Assembly (NCBI GenBank): GCA_964517495.1
Contig: CAZFER010000045.1
Coordinates: forward strand, 1-52,308
Direction: 5' to 3'
Length of the DNA: 52,308 nt
Source: CAZFER01 sp964517495
GTDB taxonomy: Bacteria; Hinthialibacterota; Hinthialibacteria; Hinthialibacterales; Hinthialibacteraceae
Each line of letters opens with the position of its first letter. Position 1 is the stretch's first letter. The translations under genes were made by a program, and so were the position numbers. The notes under the pieces were generated by a model. That model did not search any database and had not been told where the DNA came from. It saw only the letters and a list, made by a program, of their open reading frames with translations. Shown one piece after another: positions 7,647 through 14,426 of this stretch.

Positions 7647-9086
7647 ATGATTATTAACAAAAGTTTGCTGGTTTGTGCTCTTGTCCTATTTGGCTTGGCC
7701 ACGGCATTCGCTGATGACGAAAGCCGCATCCAGCCCTATTCTGAAAACCCATACTACTGGCAGTACAAAGGCGAGCCGGTTTTGCTGCTGGGCGGTTCGT
7801 GGCAGGATAATTTGTTTAATCACCCCATCGGTTTGGAAGAACATCTTGACCTACTTGTTTCTGTGGGCGGCAACTATGTTCGCAATACGATGAGCCATCG
7901 CAACCAGGGGAATCTCTTCGCCTACACCCAGCTCGCCGGGCCGGGCATCCCCCTGGAGAAGGACGGCAAGTTTGACCTCGACTCGTTCAACGAGGATTAC
8001 TGGCTGCGGTTGGACGATTTTTTCCGCATGACGCACGAGCGGGACATCATCGTGCAGATCGAAATATTCGATCCTCACGACTATTTCCGAGACCATCAAT
8101 CACTGGGAGGCTGGTCAAAACATCCATTCAACCCGGCGAATAATGTCAACTACACCTCTGAAGAGTCGGGCCTGCCGACTTCCGCGAACTACAGGCCCGT
8201 CGCCACTCCGAGCACGCACCCATTCTGGCTTGCCGTACCAGCGCTGGAAAACAACGAACTGGTCCTTCGTTATCAGCGCGCCTATGTCGACAAACTTCTT
8301 TCGACCTCGCTTGAGTATCCCCACGTCCTCTACTCCATCCAGAACGAGAGCGGCGAAGAACTCGCCTTTGGCGATTACTGGGCTGACTACATCCACGAAC
8401 GCGCCCGCGAAGCGGGGCTGACGGTCTACATCAGCGACATGCGCCGCACCGGCGATGTCCGCGAACCTGACCAGCGCCACATCATGGACAATCCCCAACG
8501 CTTCAATTTTCTTGACATCTCCCAGAGCGTCGGGAATTACGCACGCACCCTATTCGTCCGTGAGTACATCGCTGAGAACCCCCGCCCGATTAACTCCGTG
8601 AAGTTGTATAACACAGCTGGCGAGGAGGAATCAGTGGCCCGCATGTTCCGCTTCATCTTTGCCGGTGGAGCAAGTGCCCGCTTCCACAGACCTCATCCCC
8701 TCGAGGGCAGCCGCGACCACGAAAAGTCGAGCCGATGGGGGTTGGGGCTGAGCCCGCGGGCGCAATCGACGATCCGGAGTGCGCGCATGCTTACCGACTC
8801 CATACATGTCTTCACCAGCGAACCGTCCAACGATCTGCTCTCCGGCCGCGAAGAAAACGAAGCCTATTGCCTCGCCAATCCCGACAAACAGTACGCCATA
8901 TATTTCCCCAACGGCGGCGAAGTGGAATTGGATGTTTCAGATGCAAAAAGCAAGTTAACAATCAAATGGTTGAACATCCTGAAGAGTGAATGGAGCGATG
9001 AAGGGAGGGTTTCGAGTAATGAATCTTTGACACTGAAAGCGCCTGGTGAAGGCCACTGGGCGGCATTCATACAAGCACAGCAATAA
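7647..9086 (+). CDS. Secreted GH-A-like TIM-barrel protein, paralogue 2
   Basis: 479 residues; start ATG 7647 with AAAGGAG about 10 nt upstream. The signal peptide MIINKSLLVCALVLFGLAT ends at AFA-DDES. The mature protein begins RIQPYSENPYYWQYKGEP and LLLGGSWQDNLFNHP. Barrel landmarks are DIIVQIEIFDPHDYF, SKHPFNPANNVNY, the putative acid/base HVLYSIQNESGE, PRPINSVKLYN, and GGASARFHRP. The C-terminal beta-domain has NEAYCLANPDKQYAIYFPNG and ends GHWAAFI. Its GC-rich codon use differs somewhat from paralogues 3 and 4. It lies 66 nt after paralogue 1 and 25 nt before paralogue 3, consistent with a single transcript. Confidence 0.72.
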   Translation: MIINKSLLVCALVLFGLATAFADDESRIQPYSENPYYWQYKGEPVLLLGGSWQDNLFNHPIGLEEHLDLLVSVGGNYVRNTMSHRNQGNLFAYTQLAGPGIPLEKDGKFDLDSFNEDYWLRLDDFFRMTHERDIIVQIEIFDPHDYFRDHQSLGGWSKHPFNPANNVNYTSEESGLPTSANYRPVATPSTHPFWLAVPALENNELVLRYQRAYVDKLLSTSLEYPHVLYSIQNESGEELAFGDYWADYIHERAREAGLTVYISDMRRTGDVREPDQRHIMDNPQRFNFLDISQSVGNYARTLFVREYIAENPRPINSVKLYNTAGEEESVARMFRFIFAGGASARFHRPHPLEGSRDHEKSSRWGLGLSPRAQSTIRSARMLTDSIHVFTSEPSNDLLSGREENEAYCLANPDKQYAIYFPNGGEVELDVSDAKSKLTIKWLNILKSEWSDEGRVSSNESLTLKAPGEGHWAAFIQAQQ

Positions 9087-9111
9087 TAGCAAAAACAGAA
9101 AGGAACATGAA

Positions 9112-10566
9112 ATGACTTTTAATAAAAAACAATCGCATCTTAAAATCCAGAGCATCGTGCTGGTTATGCTTTTTTCTCTGGGAATTACTACAGCCTACTC
9201 GAATGAGGCCAATCGCATCCAACCCTATTCAGAAAACCCATACTATTGGCAATACGAAGGCGAACCGGTGTTGTTATTGGGAGGGACCGATCAAGACAAT
9301 CCCTTTAACCATCCCGAATCGCTAGAACCGGATGGGGTGGAATCGCATTTGGATTTACTGGTTTCGGTAGGAGGTAATTATCTGCGCAATACCATGAGCC
9401 ACCGCGATCCGCCCAATGCGTTCCCCTTCGCAAGAGTGGATGATGAACGCTTCGACTTGACGCAATGGAACGAAGAATACTGGCAACGCTTTGATGATTT
9501 TCTGCGGATGACAGAGCAACGCGATATCATCGTACAGATTGAAGTGTGGGAGACCTGGGACTATTACGCGAACCACGAGCCGCAAGGTGGTTGGTCGCGC
9601 CATCCATTCAACCCGAAGAACAATATCAACTATACGGTGGAGGAAGCGAAATTACCGAACGAAATCAATTTTAATCCATCCGAAAACCCTACCGCGCACA
9701 ACTTTTTCCACACCGTGCCGAAATTGGAAAACAACAAAATCGTGCTGTCGTATCAGCAAGCCTTTGTCGATAAGATGCTAGAGTTCAGTTTGAACTACGA
9801 TCACGTATTGTATTGCATGAACAATGAGACAGGCGAACCGCCGGCGTGGGGCGAGTATTGGGTGAAATACATCACCGCCAAGGCGAAGGAGACCGGCAAA
9901 TCGATCGAGATTACCGACATGCGGCGCAGCGAAGTTCTTTCCTCGCCGGATCATCGCCTTATCCAAGACAAGCCGGATTTATACACCTTCATCGAAGTGT
10001 CGCAAAATAACGGGTGGAGCCGCGGCGGCCAAAGTCATTGGGATCCGCTCATAAAGGTGCGTGAGTATATCGCCGATGCGCCCCGGCCTATCAACAACGT
10101 GAAAATTTATGGCGGAGAAGACGGTTGGCGCGGCGTCGATGAGGGCGTACAGCGATTTTGGCGTAACATATTCGCTGGATGCGCCTCAGCGCGATTTCAT
10201 CGACGGTTTCCAGCGGCGGGTATTGGATTGAATGAATTGGCGCAATCCAACCTACGCAGCGCGCGTATGCTTACCAGCGAGATCGACGTCTTCGCTAGTG
10301 AGCCGCACAACGATCTACTATCCGACCGCGAACCGAATGAGGCTTATTGTTTTGCAAATGTTGGCAAATCCTACGCGCTCTACTTCCCCGACGGCGGCGC
10401 AATAAACCTGGATCTAAGTGATTCCGAGGGTGAATGGACATTGCGTTGGCTAAACATTTTCGAAAGCGAGTGGGGGAGCGAAGAGAACGTACAAGGAGGC
10501 GGCCCGGTAAAAATCACAGCACCCGGCAAAGGCCACTGGGCGGCGTTGATATCGCTGACGAATTAA
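9112..10566 (+). CDS. Secreted GH-A-like TIM-barrel protein, paralogue 3
   Basis: The start is ATG 9112, with AAAGGA 8 nt upstream; the frame is open further back into the previous gene but that part has no signal peptide. About 484 residues. The signal peptide (VLVMLFSLGITTAYS) precedes RIQPYSENPYYWQYEGEP. It shares with paralogues 2 and 4 the motifs LLGGTDQDNPFNHPE, DIIVQIEVWETWDYY, RHPFNPKNNINYTVEE, the putative acid/base HVLYCMNNETGEPPAWG, PRPINNVKIYGGEDGW, and GCASARFHRRFP. The end is NEAYCFANVGKSYALYFPDG with GHWAALI. It is closest to paralogue 4, including an almost identical stretch around the VKIYGGE codons. Confidence 0.72.
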   Translation: MTFNKKQSHLKIQSIVLVMLFSLGITTAYSNEANRIQPYSENPYYWQYEGEPVLLLGGTDQDNPFNHPESLEPDGVESHLDLLVSVGGNYLRNTMSHRDPPNAFPFARVDDERFDLTQWNEEYWQRFDDFLRMTEQRDIIVQIEVWETWDYYANHEPQGGWSRHPFNPKNNINYTVEEAKLPNEINFNPSENPTAHNFFHTVPKLENNKIVLSYQQAFVDKMLEFSLNYDHVLYCMNNETGEPPAWGEYWVKYITAKAKETGKSIEITDMRRSEVLSSPDHRLIQDKPDLYTFIEVSQNNGWSRGGQSHWDPLIKVREYIADAPRPINNVKIYGGEDGWRGVDEGVQRFWRNIFAGCASARFHRRFPAAGIGLNELAQSNLRSARMLTSEIDVFASEPHNDLLSDREPNEAYCFANVGKSYALYFPDGGAINLDLSDSEGEWTLRWLNIFESEWGSEENVQGGGPVKITAPGKGHWAALISLTN

Positions 10567-10635
10567 TGGCCATACAAGTAAAGTGGTTAATCGCTTAACG
10601 TTTGCTCATAATTGCGTAATATAAGGAGACGCAAC

Positions 10636-12111
10636 ATGAATAACAGAAGCAGTGGAGAATTTCGCGATAGGTTGATCGCTGTAGTCTCAATGACGATGAT
10701 ATGCATATGTCTGGCAGCATACGCCGACAACACCGGCCGCATCCAACCCTATTCCGAAAACCCAACCTATTGGCAATACAAAGGCGAGCCGGTGTTACTG
10801 TTGGGCGGCAGTGATCAAGACAATCTTTTCAATCATCCCAATTTGGGATCAGACGGATTGGAGGCTCAGCTGGATCTGTTAGTTTCGGTTGGCGGCAATT
10901 ATGTCCGTAACACGATGTCTAGCCGAGACCGCATTGATGACAAAAGCATTTTCTTTAATAATGACAATATCTATCCATTTCACTATGACGCTGAAAGTGG
11001 TCTTTACAACCTCGATCTATTCAATGACGCGTATTGGACTCGTTTCAGTGACTTTCTAAAGATGACCGCCGAGCGTGATATTATTGTGCAGATTGAAATC
11101 TGGGATCGTTGGGATTACGGTGCGGACCGCATGCCGAATTACATGGGTTTTGGGTGGTCTAAACAGCCGTTTAACCCCAAAAACAATATCAACTACACCA
11201 CTGAACAAACCGGCTTGGATGAAGAACAGTGGGAAGGGTATTCTATCTTTCGTACGATCCCTGAACTGGACGATGTCCCCGAGGTGTTAGCTTATCAGGA
11301 AGCGTTCGTCAAAAAGTTACTGTCAATATCGTTGCAACACGTTCATGTGCTGTATTGTATCAGCAACGAGACGACCTCACCGGAAGAATGGAGCGCTCAC
11401 TGGGCGCGTTTCGTCCGCGCACAAGCCAAACAAGCCGGGGTTGGCGTTGAAGTGACTGAGATGTGGAACCATTGGGACTTAACCAACTCAATGCATCTGC
11501 GAACATTCGGACATCCCGATCTCTATTCGTTTGCCGATACATCGCAAAACAACCACCAAGTAGAACAAACCCACTGGGACAATATGCTTCAAGCCCGGCA
11601 ACTCATCGCCAATCCGCCCCGGCCCATGAACAACGTGAAAATTTACGGTGGTGAGAAGCATGGTGGAGGAATGGAAGAGGGAACGCATAAATTATGGAGA
11701 AACATCCTGGCCGGTTGCGCCGCTTCGCGATTTCATCGCGCTGGTTCTCAGCCGGGATATTATGGCGCGGGGCTTAACGAAATGGCGCAGGCGCATCTGC
11801 GCAGCGCAAGGCTGTTCACATCAGAATTCGATGTCTTTCGCGTTCAACCGCGCAACGATTTGCTTTCTGAACGCGAAGCGAACGAAGCGTATTGCGCGGC
11901 TATTCCAGGCAGGGAGTATGCGCTTTATTTCCCCCACGGTGGATCTATCTTTTTGGATATGAGTGACACTGAAGGCAAATGGGTGATCAAGTGGCTGGAC
12001 ATTTCGAATAGTGACTGGAAAGCAGAAGAGTCCATGCAAGGCGGTGATCGTGTTGCAATCACAGCACACGACGAGCGCCAGTGGGCGGCGGTGATCGTAC
12101 CCGCAGAATAA
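10636..12111 (+). CDS. Secreted GH-A-like TIM-barrel protein, paralogue 4
   Basis: The start is ATG 10636 with AAGGAG about 8 nt upstream; an upstream in-frame ATG at 10612 has no site. About 491 residues with a signal peptide ending near CLAAYA-DNTG. The family opening RIQPYSENPTYWQYKGEP follows. Landmarks are DIIVQIEIWDRWDYG, KQPFNPKNNINYTTEQ, the putative acid/base HVLYCISNETTSPEEW, PRPMNNVKIYGGEKHGGG, and AGCAASRFHR, then a beta-domain ending RQWAAVIV. It has two insertions relative to paralogue 3, one after the first barrel strands and one near YMGFGW. It closes the tandem array and is followed by the dead leader copy of the propeller gene. Confidence 0.72.
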   Translation: MNNRSSGEFRDRLIAVVSMTMICICLAAYADNTGRIQPYSENPTYWQYKGEPVLLLGGSDQDNLFNHPNLGSDGLEAQLDLLVSVGGNYVRNTMSSRDRIDDKSIFFNNDNIYPFHYDAESGLYNLDLFNDAYWTRFSDFLKMTAERDIIVQIEIWDRWDYGADRMPNYMGFGWSKQPFNPKNNINYTTEQTGLDEEQWEGYSIFRTIPELDDVPEVLAYQEAFVKKLLSISLQHVHVLYCISNETTSPEEWSAHWARFVRAQAKQAGVGVEVTEMWNHWDLTNSMHLRTFGHPDLYSFADTSQNNHQVEQTHWDNMLQARQLIANPPRPMNNVKIYGGEKHGGGMEEGTHKLWRNILAGCAASRFHRAGSQPGYYGAGLNEMAQAHLRSARLFTSEFDVFRVQPRNDLLSEREANEAYCAAIPGREYALYFPHGGSIFLDMSDTEGKWVIKWLDISNSDWKAEESMQGGDRVAITAHDERQWAAVIVPAE

Positions 12112-12166
12112 GTAACTTCATCGGGGCTGTTTTTGAGAAGCGACACCGATAAAACCCCGAAGAGCC

Positions 12167-12268
12167 TTAACTACCAATCAAGACGACTCAATAAGAAATT
12201 CATTGATGTTAAAGTTTTTCCATGTTGCTTTGATCATAGGTTTAATTTCATCATTACGCCCGGCTTTT
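12167..12268 (+). repeat. Leader/signal-peptide repeat, decayed copy
   Basis: The plus strand matches the minus strand of 4264-4366: an identical 18-base block (12167-12184), then the start ATTCATTGATGTTAAAGT and a similar signal peptide. The AGGAG ribosome site of the other copy is changed here to AAGAA. Confidence 0.75.
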
Positions 12269-12286
12269 TGCCGGGGCGTCTTATAA
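12206..12286 (+). pseudogene. Truncated 5' end of a propeller-gene paralogue
   Basis: ATG 12206 opens 26 codons reading MLKFFHVALIIGLISSLRP before running into the hairpin and a stop. It aligns residue for residue with the signal peptide of the propeller protein (MLKSFPVAMIISLFSSLCAP). The body of the gene is missing and replaced by the 3' flank of the aldo/keto reductase gene. A translated 26-residue peptide is unlikely because the ribosome site is destroyed. Confidence 0.65.
12255..12280. terminator. GC-rich hairpin between convergent units
   Basis: ACGCCCGGC and GCCGGGGCGT form a strong stem with one bulge around a TTTTT loop. It sits right at the 3' end of the aldo/keto reductase gene. 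There is no T-run on either side, so termination is plausible but not classical. Confidence 0.4.
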
Positions 12287-13225
12287 ATGTTTGAACCATT
12301 CCAGCGGTTTTCCTGCCAGGGATTTGGTTTTGGTTAATATGGATTGTTTTTCTCCAACAGAGAGCGGTTGGAGCAATTTTGCTGACTGGATTACTTTTTC
12401 GGCGTGTGAACGGGTGTTGCATCCAATTAATGTGCTTGAAACAGGCAGGCTGAGATTATAAGCAAGGGCTTCTGTGAATGAAACAGCCGAATGGTTGGCC
12501 AATCGGCCCATTAAAAAGGCTTTGAAACCAACCACACCGATATCTTTCCTTATCAGTTCCTCAAGCAATAGATGTTCAAAACTCTGGCGATGGGGATCAA
12601 CACAGTTTAAAGGCATAAAGACCACCTCAAAGGGGTAAGCCTCTATATATTCCTTTAATACATATGGATCGCGATGCCCTGCAATTCCTATATACTTGCA
12701 CCATCCACGCTGCCTGGCTTCATCCATTGCGTGAATCACTCCATTTGCAGCAAAGCATTGTTCTTTATCTTCTATACAAGCGTCATGTAATACCCAAAGA
12801 TCGACATAATCGGTGTTCAAGCGTTTTAAACTGGCTTTTAATTCATACAAAGCACCTTTTTGGGTTCGTTGTTTGGTTTTGGTGGAAACAACAACACTTT
12901 CACGGACATCCCTCAATGCTTTCCCTAATAGTGTTTCACTATCTCCACACCCATAAACAGGTGCGGTATCGTAATAATTTATTCCTTGACTCAGGCAGTA
13001 TCGTACGAGTTCTACTGCTTGCTGGGGGGAGGGTGCACGATGCACCATGCCGGTTCCTAATCCGATATGAGTTACATTCAGGCCGGTTTTACCCAATTTA
13101 TTCATCTTTAAAGGCATATTTAGATTTAGGGCAGTGGCATGAGGTATAAATGGGGTTAAAGTACTTAAAGCAAATCCACTATTAATTAAAAACATTCGGC
13201 GTGAAAGGGATTTTTTATCAAACAT
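12281..13225 (-). CDS. Aldo/keto reductase with Tat-type signal
   Basis: 314 residues; ATG at 13225 with GGAG 7 nt upstream. The N-terminus KKSLSRRMFLINSGFALS carries a twin-arginine motif and hydrophobic stretch, so export by Tat is likely. The AKR barrel starts at LGKTGLNVTHIGLGTGM. The catalytic tetrad is visible: Asp and Tyr in NYYDTAPVYGCGDSE, Lys in VVVSTKTK, and His in DLWVLHDAC. These enzymes reduce carbonyls of sugars or related compounds with NAD(P)H. The C-terminus lacks the ferredoxin-like Cys cluster of some relatives. Secreted or Tat-attached AKRs often sit in carbohydrate loci, which fits the neighbours. The gene is divergent from the PhzF-like gene. Confidence 0.85.
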   Translation of the reverse strand: MFDKKSLSRRMFLINSGFALSTLTPFIPHATALNLNMPLKMNKLGKTGLNVTHIGLGTGMVHRAPSPQQAVELVRYCLSQGINYYDTAPVYGCGDSETLLGKALRDVRESVVVSTKTKQRTQKGALYELKASLKRLNTDYVDLWVLHDACIEDKEQCFAANGVIHAMDEARQRGWCKYIGIAGHRDPYVLKEYIEAYPFEVVFMPLNCVDPHRQSFEHLLLEELIRKDIGVVGFKAFLMGRLANHSAVSFTEALAYNLSLPVSSTLIGCNTRSHAEKVIQSAKLLQPLSVGEKQSILTKTKSLAGKPLEWFKHL

Positions 13226-13306
13226 TCCATCTCTCCTGCTTTATACTGTTTCGCGAGTATACCACATTTTCATGCAAAACATGAAGCAAATAATTTTTAT
13301 CAATAA

Positions 13307-13335
13307 TTGATTTTTTATTTCCATTCTCTTTAATT
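13307..13335 (+). promoter_or_regulatory. Possible promoter of the phzF-like gene
   Basis: TTGATT and TTAATT are separated by 17 nt in the AT-rich divergent gap, about 40 nt before the start codon. The match to a housekeeping promoter is moderate. Confidence 0.28.
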
Positions 13336-13376
13336 TGTGCCACAATTTAACCAGGACGAAGAAAAGGAGATGGATT

Positions 13377-14183
13377 ATGAGCGTTATCTCTTTTTATCAT
13401 GTCGATGCATTTACGACCAAACCCTTCACTGGCAATCCCGCAGGAATTTGCCTTTTGCCTGAAACTAAAAATTCGGATTGGATGCAAACCGTCGCTCGAG
13501 AAATAAATCTTTCTGAAACCGCGTTTTTGCTTCAACAGAATGATGGATACCATCTTCGGTGGTTTACCCCAGTGGCTGAGGTGGATTTATGCGGGCATGC
13601 CACTCTTGCAGCTTCACACATTTTATGGGAAACTAAACAGCTGGGCAGGAACATGGATGCCAGATTCCACACTCTAAGCGGAATATTGACAGCCACCCGA
13701 ACCAATGGCTGGATTGATATGGATTTCCCTTCGGAATCACCCACTGATGCGCCGATCCCGGATGATTTGCAAAACACTCTTGGAGCCCACATCGACGCCA
13801 AGTTGCTGTATTTCGGGAAGAACCGGCTTGACTACCTGGTCTTGCTCGATTCAGAAGAAGCCGTGCGAACCCTGACCCCCGATTTCAAAGCGCTTGCTCA
13901 ATTGGAATGCCGGGGGACCATTGTAACGGCGCCCAGTGATTCTTCTGACTATGATTTTGTGTCTCGTGCTTTCTTTCCCCGTTTTGGCATTGATGAAGAT
14001 CCGGTTACCGGTTCCGCCCATTGCTGCCTGGCTCCCTTCTGGAGCCAGCGTCTGAATAAAAAGCACCTGACCGCCCGTCAAATTTCCAAACGAGGCGGAG
14101 ACATAAAATTGCAGGTTAAGCCAGAGCGGGTCATTATCTCAGGGCAGGCTATTACGGTGATGGAGGGGAAGTTGTATTATTGA
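13377..14183 (+). CDS. PhzF-family isomerase/epimerase
   Basis: 268 residues from ATG 13377, placed by AAGGAG about 10 nt upstream; an in-frame ATG at 13335 precedes the site and is unlikely. The PhzF fold (two DAP-epimerase-like halves) is shown by FYHVDAFTTKPFTGNPAGI, the catalytic Glu in INLSETAFL, VDLCGHATLAASHIL, and the second-half motif DEDPVTGSAHCCLAPFW. PhzF isomerises a phenazine precursor, but most relatives outside phenazine producers have unknown small-molecule substrates, and no other phenazine genes are here. Cytoplasmic, no signal peptide. Monocistronic by context. Confidence 0.88.
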   Translation: MSVISFYHVDAFTTKPFTGNPAGICLLPETKNSDWMQTVAREINLSETAFLLQQNDGYHLRWFTPVAEVDLCGHATLAASHILWETKQLGRNMDARFHTLSGILTATRTNGWIDMDFPSESPTDAPIPDDLQNTLGAHIDAKLLYFGKNRLDYLVLLDSEEAVRTLTPDFKALAQLECRGTIVTAPSDSSDYDFVSRAFFPRFGIDEDPVTGSAHCCLAPFWSQRLNKKHLTARQISKRGGDIKLQVKPERVIISGQAITVMEGKLYY

Positions 14184-14310
14184 AATTAATACACTTTAAC
14201 ACTTAATATTCGTAGACGCTTTTATAAGGAAATTATACGTGATTTACACGAGTCGAGAGGATAAAAATAAACTCTTCGTTACAACGGATCCGGATTTTCG
14301 TAATCTTATC

Positions 14311-14344
14311 GCTTGACTCTCTATTGGATTAACTTACGTCAAGC
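14311..14344. other. Inverted repeat in the convergent gap
   Basis: GCTTGAC (14311-14317) and GTCAAGC (14338-14344) form a perfect 7-bp inverted repeat between the convergent phzF-like and heparinase-like genes. No T-run follows. The rest of this 240-bp gap shows nothing recognisable. Confidence 0.3.
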
Positions 14345-14426
14345 AACTCCTCCGCAATATACCTTTACATACTTCATAATAATAAAATTCTACAGGACCA
14401 AATGAAATCAGGCATGAACCACGCCC

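Noticed and set aside
13377..14183. A phenazine biosynthesis cluster around the PhzF-like gene
   Set aside because: No other phz gene is present; PhzF relatives are widespread outside phenazine pathways.
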